Shown here one piece after another: positions 24,874-34,084 of a DNA stretch of 64,000 nt. Where the stretch lies: the NCBI GenBank assembly GCA_043777595.1, contig JAYWHT010000116.1, positions 21,213-85,212 on the forward strand. The letters are read 5' to 3'. A program made the translations under genes and the position numbers. The DNA comes from JAYVJH01 sp043777595 (GTDB lineage Bacteria > Bacteroidota > Bacteroidia > Cytophagales > Spirosomataceae). Below the pieces are notes generated by a model that did no database searches, was not told the DNA's origin, and was given only the letters and a program-made list of their open reading frames with translations. The number at the start of each line of letters is the position of its first letter. The first letter of the stretch is position 1.

Positions 24874-25944
24874 TTACAGTACCTCAACTACGTTTTGTTT
24901 TTTGTCAGTAAGTCGTCCAAAAGTTTGTAGGTCAAAATTATTTTGTTTCATAAAATCCTCAAAATCAGACTGGTGCGCTGGTTCTACGGCTACGAGCAAG
25001 CCTCCGCTTGTCTGCGGGTCGGCTAAGATATAACGCTGGTTTTCGGTTAGTTCACTGATTTTGTGGCCATAGCTTTCCCAGTTTCTGACCGTACCGCCTG
25101 GGAATGATTTTTGGGCCAAATAGTCTGATATAAAAGGCAATTTTGGTACTTTCTCAAAATCAATTTCAGCACTTAGGCCACTGCCTTCGGCCATCTCTGT
25201 CAGGTGTCCAAGCAGTCCGAAGCCTGTTACGTCTGTTAATGCTTTGACGTAGCTTAGTTTTCCGATTTTTTCACCTATACTATTTAGTTGCGCCATGAGT
25301 TGCGGTGCTATGTGGGCGTGTGCTGGGGCTAAGATTTGTTTTTTTTGAGCCGTAGTCAAAATACCCACACCGAGTGGTTTGGTCAGGTAGAGCAAGCAAC
25401 CTTCGGTAGCGGTATTATTTTGTTTGAGGTGAGCAATCAAAACTTTACCCGTAACTGCCAGCCCAAAAATAGGTTCTGGACTATCAATACTATGGCCACC
25501 AGCAAGCGGTATGCCCGCCTCAGCACAAATAGCTCGGCTACCTTCGAGAACTTGCTGGGCTATTTCGGGGGCAATTTTATCTATGGGCCAACCCAAAATC
25601 GCAATAGCCATCAAAGGAGTACCGCCCATAGCGTACACGTCCGAAATAGCGTTGGCCGATGCAATCCGACCAAAATCAAAAGCATCATCGACGATAGGCA
25701 TAAAAAAATCGGTAGTACTGATTACGGCTTCGCCATTGCCCAAGTCCATCACAGCCGCATCGTCTCGAGAGTCGTTGCCTACGAGCAGTCCCCCAGCCCC
25801 CAGAGGGGGAATTATTATCTCCCCCTCTGGGGGCTGGGGGACTGCCAATATCTTATCTAAAACTTTTGGCGAAATTTTGCAGCCACAACCTGCACCATGA
25901 CTGTACTGAGTGAGTTTTACTAATTTGGGGTTGGTTTCCATCAA
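24874..25944 (-). CDS. selD: Selenide, water dikinase SelD
   Basis: Makes selenophosphate from selenide and ATP. The N-terminus is very like E. coli SelD (LTQYSHGAGCGCKISPKVL), with catalytic Cys20 and Lys23, then DDAAVMDLGNGEAVISTTDF and GGHSIDSPEPIFGLAVTG. It is a Cys form, not selenocysteine. Between residues 34 and 53 the usual loop is replaced by a longer stretch that is encoded by a perfect DNA palindrome (25787-25843). No selA, selB or mnmH lies nearby, so use in selenocysteine or selenouridine cannot be told. Confidence 0.95.
   Translation of the reverse strand: MMETNPKLVKLTQYSHGAGCGCKISPKVLDKILAVPQPPEGEIIIPPLGAGGLLVGNDSRDDAAVMDLGNGEAVISTTDFFMPIVDDAFDFGRIASANAISDVYAMGGTPLMAIAILGWPIDKIAPEIAQQVLEGSRAICAEAGIPLAGGHSIDSPEPIFGLAVTGKVLIAHLKQNNTATEGCLLYLTKPLGVGILTTAQKKQILAPAHAHIAPQLMAQLNSIGEKIGKLSYVKALTDVTGFGLLGHLTEMAEGSGLSAEIDFEKVPKLPFISDYLAQKSFPGGTVRNWESYGHKISELTENQRYILADPQTSGGLLVAVEPAHQSDFEDFMKQNNFDLQTFGRLTDKKQNVVEVL
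25787..25843. repeat. Perfect 24-bp-arm palindrome inside selD
   Basis: Arms 25787-25810 and 25820-25843 are exact inverted repeats of G/C-rich sequence around a 9-base loop. The unit is 57 bp, exactly 19 codons, and supplies the residues VPQPPEGEIIIPPLGAGG of SelD without disturbing the frame. Confidence 0.9.
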
Positions 25945-26162
25945 AATGAAGTTCTTAACAATAAGATAATTTAAGTATTATGATTTCAAGAATAAAAAAA
26001 TGTATTATTCTAACAAACAAGGCTATACGTGGCTCAAAGTTAGTATTTTTTTGAGGTAGTGTTTTTGTTTGTCATTTATTTTTCTTGTTTCTTTGCACCA
26101 CAATTTGAAAGAAATCTCAAAAATCTAACTTATCAATCATCAACCAATCAACCCCATTTTTT

Positions 26163-29100
26163 ATGAATTTCAAATCTCTACTCAGTAATTTTGTACTCAG
26201 TAAACGAACAGTAGTTGGGCTTTTTGTGGCCTGCACGCTGTTCTTTGTCAGTTTTGGGCAATATGCCACCGCCCAAGTAACAAGTTCGCAAATTACAGGC
26301 TCAGTCTTAGACGAAAAAGGGGTTGGCTTACCAGGTGCAACCGTCGTAGCCACACATGTACCGTCTGGTTCAAAGTTTGGTACAGTTACCAACACCGCTG
26401 GTCGGTACACATTGCCCGCAGTTCGTGTAGGTGGTCCTTACACTGTTACAGTTAGCTTTATAGGCTACAAAGAACAATCACAAGAAGGTATCGTTGCCGA
26501 CTTGGGTTCGGCTGCAAATGCTAACTTCAAAATGGCAGAAGAAAGCAGCACGCTACAAGAGGTTAGAATTACATCAAATCGCTCTGATATTATTTCATCG
26601 AGCCGTACTGGTGCATCTGCCAACTTTGGTACTGCAACGCTTTCGAGCTTGCCAACTATCGGTCGTACTATCAACGACATTACCAAGTACAATGCTTACA
26701 GCAATGGACGTTCGTTTGCTGGTCAAGATAGCCGCCTGAATAACTTTACGATTGATGGTTCAGTATTTAACAATGGTTTTGGACTGGGTAGCCAAGCGCA
26801 AGCAGGTGGTCGTACTGGTACAACGGCTGTGTCGATAGATGCCATTGAGCAAATTCAGATAAACATTGCTCCGTTTGATGTCCGTCAGTCGGGCTTTGCT
26901 GGTGCGGGTATCAATGCCGTTACTCGCTCTGGTACAAACGAAGTAAGTGGCTCGGCATATACTTTTTGGCGCAATAGCAACTTAGCTGGCAAAAAAGCCG
27001 ACGGCAAAGACTTACCACCTGTAAGCATAAACGAAAGAACGTATGGCTTCCGTGTAGGTGGTCCACTTATCAAAAACAAGTTATTTTTCTTTGTAAACTA
27101 CGAGCAATTTACCGCTTCAAATCCAGCCTTAGACTGGGTAGCCAACCGCCCAGGTGCAACAGGTAACGTGTCTCGTACTACTGCCGCAGACTTAGAAGAC
27201 ATTGCAAGTTTTATGCGTACCAACTTTGGCTATGAGGCTGGGTCAATCGACAACTTCAATAATGCCGTATCAAGTAAAAAAGCATTGGTCCGTTTAGATT
27301 ATAATATCAACAACAACAACAAACTAACAGTAAGATATTCGCACCACGACTCACAGTCGGACGCTATCATTAGCAACAGTAACAGTAGCAACACCGCAGG
27401 TAATGGTAACCGTACCAACTCTGCACTGGCATTGTCGCCACAAAATACTGGTTATAAAATCGCTGACAATACCCGCTCGTTTGTGGCCGAACTGAACTCT
27501 ACATTTAGCAGTAAATTTGCAAATAACCTCATTGCAACTTACAACAAACAAATCGAAGACCGTGCGTATGTAAATAGTGTTTTTCCGACAGTAGATATTT
27601 TGTTGAATGGCTCTACTTATACTTCTATTGGTTTTGACCCATTTACACCAAATAACAAACTGAATTATTCAACTTTTAATATCGCCGACAACCTTAGTAT
27701 ATTTGCTGGTAAACATACCATTACTGTTGGTGCTGGTTTAGAGTTTTTTCAGTCAAATAACATATTCTTTCCTACGTCAAACGGTGCTTGGGTTTATAAC
27801 TCTATTGCAGACTTCAAAACTGCTGCTTTGGCATTTAAGAGCAATCCAACAGCTACTGTTTCGCCAGTGTCAGCAGCACGTTTTAACTATCGCTACTCGT
27901 TGTTGCCAGATGGCAGCGAGCCATTGCAGACCTTGAAGCAATCGACTATTTCGGCCTTTATACAAGATGAGTTTCAAGCTACCGACCGTTTGAAGCTAAA
28001 CTTTGGTCTGCGCTTCGATTCATTCAAATATGACGATGCAACCTCAAAAGACTTTGCAAACCCTGTCGTAGCTGCACTAAGCTACAGAGACGAAAACGGA
28101 CAAGAACTAAAAGTAAACACAGGGGCTTTTCCGAGTGCTAAGGTGTTGGTATCTCCTCGTTTTGGTTTTAACTTCGACGTAAAAGGCGATAAATCTTTAC
28201 AAATTCGTGGTGGTACTGGTTTATTTGTGTCTCGTATTCCTCAGGTGTTAGTATCTAACCAGTTGGGTAACAATGGTGTAAATACAGCAGTACTTAACTT
28301 TCAAAACACAACAGCTTATCCGTTTACAACCGACCCAAGCCGTTACAAGCCCACAACAACCGACATCACAAAGCTACCTGCTTATGTAATCAATGCTTCG
28401 ACCGAAAACCTGAAAAACCCGGTAATCTGGAAAACAAACTTAGCGGTTGATTATAGACTACCCGGCAACGTTATTGCAACAGTAGAAGGTATCTATAACA
28501 AAAACATACAAGCACTACGCTACATTGATGCCAACCTAAGAGGGCCAAGCACACAATTTAGCGGTACAGACGTTCGTGGTCGTTTTCCAGCATCTGGTCT
28601 TACTGGCACGGCCGTCAATCCTGCTCGTTTTATCAACTCTGCCAATACCAATGCTTTTATTTTGACAAATACCAACAAAGGCGAGTCGTACTCATTGACT
28701 TTTAAATTAGAAAAACCAGCTACAAAAGGCTTCGGTGGAATGTTGGGTTATACCTACGCACTTGCCAAAGACATTCAGTCGGTAGCAAGTACTGTATTGG
28801 CTAACATTCCGACAGTTGCTGGTCAAAACTTTTTATCGACTTCATACTCAGACAACGACCTCCGTCATCGTGCAGTTGGTTTTGTGAGCTACCGTCTCAA
28901 CTATGGTGGCGACTTCGGTGGCTCTACTATGTTTACGTTAGGTATGGTTGCACAAGGTGGTTTTAGAGTATCGTACATAGCAGGAAGCGACATCAATGGC
29001 GACGGCCAAAACAACGACTTGATTTTTGTACCAGGCACAACATCAGAAACTGCATTTGCACCGCTCACAGTAGGTGCTGGCGCAACTGCAATTACCTTTA

Positions 29101-29528
29101 CGCCAGAGCAGCAATTAGTAGCGTTCAATGCCTTTGTTGATAACAATCCTTATCTTTCGACCCGCCGTGGGCAATATGCAGAGCGCAATGGCGGCTACTC
29201 GCCAAGCCTAACACGTTTTGACTTTACAGTTGAGCAAGATTTGTATGTTAAAGTTGGTGCCAAAGGCAAAAGAAACGTAATTCGTTTACGTGCAGATATT
29301 CTTAACTTTGGTAACTTCATAAACAACAAATATGGAGTAGGTTACACATCGTCAGCTACAAACCCAGTTACACTGGCCAGCATCAGTGCAACAGGCGTAC
29401 CAACCTACCGCATGAACACCCAAGTAAAAGACGGGCGGACAGTTTTGATACAAGATTCATTCGTTAAGAGTATCAACCTTGATAACGTATGGCAAGCACA
29501 ACTCGGTATTCGTTATATTTTCAACTAA
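26163..29528 (+). CDS. Oar-like TonB-dependent outer-membrane receptor
   Basis: A 1121-residue outer-membrane protein: signal peptide (about residues 13-37, ending TAQ), a carboxypeptidase-regulatory-like domain (SSQITGSVLDEKGVGLPGA, about 40-120), a plug-like region (about 130-260, with AVSIDAIEQIQINIAPFDVRQ), then a long beta-barrel ending in IRYIF as usual for outer-membrane proteins. The layout is that of the Oar/OmpA-related family in Bacteroidota and Myxococcota. Ligand unknown. It stands alone, without a SusD partner, and is followed by a strong terminator. Confidence 0.85.
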   Translation: MNFKSLLSNFVLSKRTVVGLFVACTLFFVSFGQYATAQVTSSQITGSVLDEKGVGLPGATVVATHVPSGSKFGTVTNTAGRYTLPAVRVGGPYTVTVSFIGYKEQSQEGIVADLGSAANANFKMAEESSTLQEVRITSNRSDIISSSRTGASANFGTATLSSLPTIGRTINDITKYNAYSNGRSFAGQDSRLNNFTIDGSVFNNGFGLGSQAQAGGRTGTTAVSIDAIEQIQINIAPFDVRQSGFAGAGINAVTRSGTNEVSGSAYTFWRNSNLAGKKADGKDLPPVSINERTYGFRVGGPLIKNKLFFFVNYEQFTASNPALDWVANRPGATGNVSRTTAADLEDIASFMRTNFGYEAGSIDNFNNAVSSKKALVRLDYNINNNNKLTVRYSHHDSQSDAIISNSNSSNTAGNGNRTNSALALSPQNTGYKIADNTRSFVAELNSTFSSKFANNLIATYNKQIEDRAYVNSVFPTVDILLNGSTYTSIGFDPFTPNNKLNYSTFNIADNLSIFAGKHTITVGAGLEFFQSNNIFFPTSNGAWVYNSIADFKTAALAFKSNPTATVSPVSAARFNYRYSLLPDGSEPLQTLKQSTISAFIQDEFQATDRLKLNFGLRFDSFKYDDATSKDFANPVVAALSYRDENGQELKVNTGAFPSAKVLVSPRFGFNFDVKGDKSLQIRGGTGLFVSRIPQVLVSNQLGNNGVNTAVLNFQNTTAYPFTTDPSRYKPTTTDITKLPAYVINASTENLKNPVIWKTNLAVDYRLPGNVIATVEGIYNKNIQALRYIDANLRGPSTQFSGTDVRGRFPASGLTGTAVNPARFINSANTNAFILTNTNKGESYSLTFKLEKPATKGFGGMLGYTYALAKDIQSVASTVLANIPTVAGQNFLSTSYSDNDLRHRAVGFVSYRLNYGGDFGGSTMFTLGMVAQGGFRVSYIAGSDINGDGQNNDLIFVPGTTSETAFAPLTVGAGATAITFTPEQQLVAFNAFVDNNPYLSTRRGQYAERNGGYSPSLTRFDFTVEQDLYVKVGAKGKRNVIRLRADILNFGNFINNKYGVGYTSSATNPVTLASISATGVPTYRMNTQVKDGRTVLIQDSFVKSINLDNVWQAQLGIRYIFN

Positions 29529-29550
29529 GTTACAATAACACATACCAAAC

Positions 29551-29592
29551 AAAAAAGGAAGCCTTTGCTCAGAGCGAAGGCTTCCTTTTTTG
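29551..29592. terminator. Bidirectional terminator after the Oar-like gene
   Basis: AAAAAAGGAAGCCTTTGCTC pairs with GAGCGAAGGCTTCCTTTTTT around a short loop. A-runs and T-runs on both sides make it work in either direction. A very similar stem (GGGAAGCCTTC/GAAGGCTTCCC) occurs at 43756-43786. Confidence 0.85.
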
Positions 29593-29594
29593 TT

Positions 29595-29656
29595 CCACTG
29601 GCTGAAGCCAGTGGCAATTCTCTATTTTATCTCATTCCACTGGCTGAAGCCAGTGG
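29595..29656. repeat. Two copies of a 20-bp hairpin repeat
   Basis: CCACTGGCTGAAGCCAGTGG at 29595-29614 and again at 29637-29656, each followed by CAATT. Related copies at 32435 and 46685 carry GT/AC in place of AC/GT within the stem, so pairing is preserved. Confidence 0.85.
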
Positions 29657-29715
29657 CAATTTAATTGATATTTATTACTGGCTACTATTTATATTTGCTC
29701 AAAAAACAAAAACTT

Positions 29716-30054
29716 ATGGAATACATCTCTTGGCAAGATTTTGAAAAAGTAGAACTATATGCTGGTACAATCGTAGATGTCCAAGATTTTGCCAAAGCCC
29801 GCAAGCCTGCCTATAAGTTATGGGTAGACTTAGGGCCAGAAATGGGTATTAAGCGTAGTTCGGCACAAGTAACCAAACTCTATACAAAAGAACAACTATT
29901 GGGCAGACAGGTGATATGCGTTGTCAATTTTCCTACCCGCCAAATAGCCGATTTTATTTCTGAAATTTTGGTAACAGGCTTTATATTAGACGATGGCGAG
30001 GTGGTGCTGTCTCAACCCGAGCGGCCTGTTCCCAATGGCAGCAAGTTAGCTTAA
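29716..30054 (+). CDS. csaA: CsaA-type tRNA-binding protein
   Basis: A 112-residue single-domain OB-fold protein. ISWQDFEKVELYAGTIVDVQ, KARKPAYKLWVDLG, KRSSAQVTKLYT and the C-terminal QPERPVPNGSKLA match CsaA, a secretion-related chaperone/tRNA-binding protein. The ATG at 29716 matches the family's start, though the frame is open farther upstream. Convergent with the MoxR gene, 4 bp apart. Confidence 0.92.
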   Translation: MEYISWQDFEKVELYAGTIVDVQDFAKARKPAYKLWVDLGPEMGIKRSSAQVTKLYTKEQLLGRQVICVVNFPTRQIADFISEILVTGFILDDGEVVLSQPERPVPNGSKLA

Positions 30055-30058
30055 AACG

Positions 30059-30907
30059 TCAGTACGGCTTCATACCCTTGGCTCTTAGTGCCTGATAAAG
30101 GTCGTTATCTTGCTCGTTTTTGAGCAACGACCCCAAAAATGGCGGCAAGTCGGGCATGGTTTCTAAATCTTTGAGGTCATCGGCCGATACTTTTGCCCAG
30201 AGCAGTAGCTTTATCCAATCTACAAGTTCGCTGGTTGATGGTTTTTTCTTTAATGCTTTTACTTCTCTGATTGCAAAAAATACTTTCAGCGAGCGTTCCA
30301 ATAGTTCGGTATCTAAGTTGGGATAATGTACATCAACGATTTGCTGCATGGTCGGACGGTCGGGAAAGCGAATGAAGTGAAAAAAACATCGTCTCAAAAA
30401 AGCATCTGGCAATTCTTTTTCGTTATTGGACGTAATGATGACAATAGGGCGAATTTTGGCCGCAATCGTACGGTCTAATTCATAACAAAAAAACTCCATT
30501 CGGTCGAGTTCTTGTAGTAAGTCGTTCGGAAATTCAATGTCGGCCTTGTCGATTTCGTCAATCAACAACACTACTTGCTCGTCAGAATCAAACGCCTCCC
30601 ATAGTTTTCCTTTTTTGATATAATTGGCTACATCGTACACTTTTTGGTCGCCAAGCTGCGAGTCTCTGAGCCTCGATACAGCGTCGTATTCGTACAAACC
30701 CTGGTGTGCTGTCGTAGTAGATTTGACGTGCCAAGTTATGAGCCGTTTGCCCAATGCTTCGGCCACTTCATAGGCAAGCATGGTTTTGCCCGTGCCAGGC
30801 TCCCCTTTTATCAATAATGGTTTTTGTAAACTCACTGATGCATTGACGGCTATGCTCAATTCACGGGTGGCCACATACTTTTTAGTCCCTTCAAAGGTTT
30901 GGTTCAT
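30059..30907 (-). CDS. MoxR-type AAA+ ATPase
   Basis: A 282-residue AAA+ ATPase with Walker A GEPGTGKT (about residue 36), Walker B LLIDEIDKAD, sensor-like ITSNNEKELPDAFLRRC (Arg finger) and a helical lid. MoxR proteins usually act with VWA-domain partners as chaperones in metal-cofactor or complex assembly; none is adjacent here, so the target is unknown. Confidence 0.85.
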   Translation of the reverse strand: MNQTFEGTKKYVATRELSIAVNASVSLQKPLLIKGEPGTGKTMLAYEVAEALGKRLITWHVKSTTTAHQGLYEYDAVSRLRDSQLGDQKVYDVANYIKKGKLWEAFDSDEQVVLLIDEIDKADIEFPNDLLQELDRMEFFCYELDRTIAAKIRPIVIITSNNEKELPDAFLRRCFFHFIRFPDRPTMQQIVDVHYPNLDTELLERSLKVFFAIREVKALKKKPSTSELVDWIKLLLWAKVSADDLKDLETMPDLPPFLGSLLKNEQDNDLYQALRAKGMKPY

Positions 30908-31204
30908 TTGTTAATGGTTTTTATATGTCTTCAAAAAACGTAATTTATACTGATATTAACAACAATCTGACTGAGAAACCTGTAATTATTTAATTTTTAT
31001 CAAAAACTAAATAATTACATATAATCTTATTTATTCTTAATTTTACTTTGTTTAAAACCATAATTTTAACTATTTGAATTATTTTATGTTATACTAAGTC
31101 AAAATCAAACTTAGTGTATTTGTTGAATAAATACAATTAAAAATAGTATTTTTAGGCGAATAAGTCAATAATAAATGGTAAAATGCAAAAAAAATAACAT
31201 ATTA

Positions 31205-31236
31205 TTTGGCAAATATCAATATTTGCTATATTTTTG
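31205..31236 (+). promoter_or_regulatory. glnII promoter with embedded dyad operator
   Basis: TTTG (31205-31208), a 20-base spacer, and TATTTTTG (31229-31236) fit the Bacteroidota promoter. The spacer contains a perfect 8-bp dyad, GCAAATAT-CA-ATATTTGC (31209-31226), where a regulator could block or assist polymerase. The rest of the 380-bp gap 30908-31287 is AT-rich with nothing else recognised. Confidence 0.6.
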
Positions 31237-31287
31237 GACTTCTAAATAAAACAATAAGCACACCAACTCAAAAATTAGTCAATTCTC

Positions 31288-32304
31288 ATGTCAAAAGCGA
31301 AATTAGAGTACATTTGGTTAGACGGCTACAAGCCTGTACAAAGTTTGCGTAGTAAAACAAAGGTCGAAAGCAATTTTAGTGGCAAATTAGAAGACTGCGA
31401 TATGTGGTCTTTCGATGGTAGCTCAACAGAACAAGCCCCAGGTGGTTCGTCAGATTGCCAGTTGAAACCCGTTTTTATATGCCCCGACCCCGATCGTTCT
31501 AAGTTGGGCACTCCTGCCTACCTTGTTATGTGCGAAGTGTTAGATGCCAAAGGCAACGCCCACGAGTCTAACGGACGAGCTACGATTGACGATGATGACA
31601 ACGATTTTTGGTTTGGCTTTGAGCAAGAGTACTTTTTGTATGATTTAGAAACAAACCTACCATTGGGCTTCCCCTCAAATGGTTATCCTCGGCCACAAGG
31701 CCCATACTACTGTTCAGTTGGTGCCAGAAATGCTTACGGTCGAGAAATTATCGAAGACCATTTGGAGCAATGTATTCAAGCTGGCCTAAATGTAGAGGGC
31801 ATCAATGCCGAAGTAGCCGCAGGTCAGTGGGAGTTTCAGGTTTTTGCCAAAGGTGCCAAACAAGCTGGCGACGAAACTTGGGTAGCCCGTTATTTGTTAG
31901 AAAGAACTTGTGAAAAATACGGCGTTTGGGTAAATTATCACTGTAAACCGTTGGGTCAGTTAGACTGGAATGGCTCAGGTATGCACGCCAATTTTTCAAA
32001 TACAGCTTTGAGAACAGCAGGTGACCAAGTGATTTATAATGAAATATGTGAAAAATTTGCCCCAGTGGTTCACGAACACATTGCAGTTTATGGCCCAGAC
32101 AACGACCAACGCTTGACTGGGAAACACGAAACTGCTCGCTGGGACGAGTTTAGCTATGGTATATCTGACCGTGGCGCATCGATACGCATACCGATGGCAG
32201 CAGTACAAAAAGGCTGGAAAGGCTGGTTGGAAGACCGCCGACCAAACTCAGCCGCCGACCCATATAAAGTAGCCGCTCGCATCGTTAAGACTGTGAAAAG
32301 CTAA
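31288..32304 (+). CDS. glnII: Glutamine synthetase, GSII type
   Basis: Makes glutamine from glutamate, ammonia and ATP. The 338-residue length and sequence are of the eukaryotic-like GSII form (octa/decameric) rather than GlnA type I: YIWLDGY near the start, MWSFDGSSTEQA, FGFEQEYFL, GINAEVAAGQWEFQV and NGSGMHANFS. GSII is usual in Bacteroidota. It is monocistronic with a strong promoter candidate and dyad upstream and a terminator 40 bp downstream, so nitrogen control is likely but not shown. Confidence 0.95.
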   Translation: MSKAKLEYIWLDGYKPVQSLRSKTKVESNFSGKLEDCDMWSFDGSSTEQAPGGSSDCQLKPVFICPDPDRSKLGTPAYLVMCEVLDAKGNAHESNGRATIDDDDNDFWFGFEQEYFLYDLETNLPLGFPSNGYPRPQGPYYCSVGARNAYGREIIEDHLEQCIQAGLNVEGINAEVAAGQWEFQVFAKGAKQAGDETWVARYLLERTCEKYGVWVNYHCKPLGQLDWNGSGMHANFSNTALRTAGDQVIYNEICEKFAPVVHEHIAVYGPDNDQRLTGKHETARWDEFSYGISDRGASIRIPMAAVQKGWKGWLEDRRPNSAADPYKVAARIVKTVKS

Positions 32305-32340
32305 AATAAGAATCTGATTTTTGGAATACATATTGTTCAA

Positions 32341-32368
32341 AAAACCTCGCTTGTGGCGAGGTTTTTTG
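32341..32368 (+). terminator. Intrinsic terminator after glnII
   Basis: ACCTCGC-TTGTG-GCGAGGT followed by TTTTTG; a 7-bp GC-rich stem with A-run before and T-run after. Confidence 0.85.
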
Positions 32369-32434
32369 TTTTAGTCAAGTTTATTTTTAATATTACAACT
32401 GTATTGCTATATAAAAAGTCAATTCTTACACAGT

Positions 32435-32610
32435 CCGTTGGCTGAAGCCAACGGCAATTTGGCCAACGGTAATTTTTTCTATATCTAATCATTTTTTTTA
32501 GCTTTTATTTACGTTTTTCGCTTTTTATTTTTCACAATTCATGGTCTGTTCCGTGGCCTGTGTCCTCACAGGACATTGCTCTGGTCTGTGAGACACAGAC
32601 CGCGGAATAG
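32435..32610. repeat. Hairpin repeats in glnII-rsmF gap
   Basis: The 348-bp gap holds CCGTTGGCTGAAGCCAACGG (32435-32454), a member of the family at 29595, followed by a degenerate GGCCAACGGTAATTT. At 32546-32608 there is a longer imperfect inverted repeat built from CTGTGTC/CACAG units (arms of about 26 bp). A run of TTTTCACT-type short repeats (32613-32650) reaches the next start codon. No ORF seen. Confidence 0.75.
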
Positions 32611-32652
32611 GCTTTTCATTATTCACTTTTCACTTTACGCTTTTCACTATTT

Positions 32653-33993
32653 ATGCTCCCACCCGACTTTACAACCCAAATGAAAGCCATTCTCAAAGAC
32701 GAATATACCGACTTTGAGACATCTCTCGCCCAAACTACGCCTGTGAGTATAAGGCACAACCCACAAAAGAGTAAGGCGATAAGCTCTGAGTCAGAAACAG
32801 TAAAATGGTGCGAGTCAGGTGAGTATTTGTCTGAACGGCCTATTTTTACACTCGACCCTGCTTTTCATGGAGGCGCATACTACGTGCAAGAGGCTTCGTC
32901 AATGTTGATAGATGCCGCCGTTAGGCAGGCCATAGATTGTTCTGAGCCAATCAGAGTTTTAGATTTGTGTGCAGCACCAGGCGGCAAGACTACACTGCTA
33001 ACCTCTGCGCTACACCCCGACTCGCTCATTGTTTGTAATGAAGTCATTAAGTCGAGGGTTAATGTACTAAAAGAAAATATCCAAAAATGGGGCTATCCGA
33101 ATGTGCATATTTGTAACCACGATGTAGAAAGTCTGAGCGATTTGAAAGGTTTTTTTGACTTGATTTTGATAGATGCCCCTTGCTCGGGCGAAGGGTTGTT
33201 TAGAAAAGACCTCAAAGCACGAGACGAATGGTCGTTGGAAGCCATTGCGCTCTGTGCCGCTCGTCAGCGGCGTATTTTGACTGCCGCCGCCCCCCTGCTG
33301 GCCGAAGACGGTATTTTGATTTATAGCACTTGTACTTACAATCAGTCCGAAAACCAAGACAATACCCAGTGGCTCACCGATAATTTTGCTCTCGAACACG
33401 TCAATCTTACTATTCCAGCCGACTGGGGCGTAATTTTACAGTCATTTGGTTATCAATGTTACCCGCACAGAGTCAAAGGCGAGGGGTTTTTTATGAGTGT
33501 TTTCAAGAATAAAGAAATCACTAATTTCAACTTAAAATTTCACGAATTTAGATCATTCAAATCATTACCCAAAAAATACATTACCGAAGCAAAACGATGG
33601 CTCGAAAATCCCGACGATTTTGGTTTTTATATCAAGCCCAACCAAGACGTAATAGCCATCATGAACAGTCAATTCGATGATTTGAAGGTATTGGACAGGG
33701 CTTTGGCGGCCAAAGGGCTGGGGTTAGAATTGGGTAATTTGAAAGGCTCAGAAATCATACCTTCGCAGGCATTGGCACTGAGTATAGCGCTTTCAAGTCA
33801 GTTGCCGAGTGTAGAACTATCTCACAATGAGGCTCTTCATTACCTCAAACGAGAAACATTTGCCGTCGATGCTCCCAAAGGTTGGCTGGTGGCTCGGCAC
33901 AACGGTTTGGCATTGGGCTGGCTCAAAAATTTGGGCAATCGGTTCAATAATTATTTGCCAAACGAATGGCGAATCAGAATGGAAATTGAGTAA
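32653..33993 (+). CDS. rsmF: RsmF/NOL1-NOP2-Sun type RNA m5C methyltransferase
   Basis: A 446-residue SAM-dependent RNA cytosine-C5 methyltransferase. SAM motif I LDLCAAPGGKT, catalytic motif IV IDAPCSGEGLFRK and motif VI YSTCTYNQSENQ (the two catalytic Cys) are intact. The C-terminal 160 residues match the RsmF-like RNA-binding extension (GWLVARHNGLALGWLKNLGNRFNNYLP). It probably methylates 16S rRNA; which position cannot be told. Confidence 0.88.
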   Translation: MLPPDFTTQMKAILKDEYTDFETSLAQTTPVSIRHNPQKSKAISSESETVKWCESGEYLSERPIFTLDPAFHGGAYYVQEASSMLIDAAVRQAIDCSEPIRVLDLCAAPGGKTTLLTSALHPDSLIVCNEVIKSRVNVLKENIQKWGYPNVHICNHDVESLSDLKGFFDLILIDAPCSGEGLFRKDLKARDEWSLEAIALCAARQRRILTAAAPLLAEDGILIYSTCTYNQSENQDNTQWLTDNFALEHVNLTIPADWGVILQSFGYQCYPHRVKGEGFFMSVFKNKEITNFNLKFHEFRSFKSLPKKYITEAKRWLENPDDFGFYIKPNQDVIAIMNSQFDDLKVLDRALAAKGLGLELGNLKGSEIIPSQALALSIALSSQLPSVELSHNEALHYLKRETFAVDAPKGWLVARHNGLALGWLKNLGNRFNNYLPNEWRIRMEIE

Positions 33994-34007
33994 ATATTAC
34001 AAACAAA

Positions 34008-34036
34008 AGAGCCGAGTCTCAATGAGATTCGGCTCT
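34008..34036. terminator. Hairpin between convergent genes
   Basis: AGAGCCGAGTCTC and GAGATTCGGCTCT pair with one mismatch around a short loop, located 15 bp past the methyltransferase stop. Followed by AATTTC rather than a long T-run, so it is a likely but not ideal terminator. Confidence 0.6.
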
Positions 34037-34084
34037 AATTTCTTTACTTTACCCTATTCAAATCATATTACTATGAAAGTTCTT

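Noticed and set aside
25336..25900. Plus-strand ORFs opposite selD
   Set aside because: selD is unmistakable; the antisense frames show no domain.
31288..32304. Horizontal origin of glutamine synthetase because it is of eukaryotic type
   Set aside because: GSII enzymes are normal in Bacteroidota, and base use matches the neighbours.
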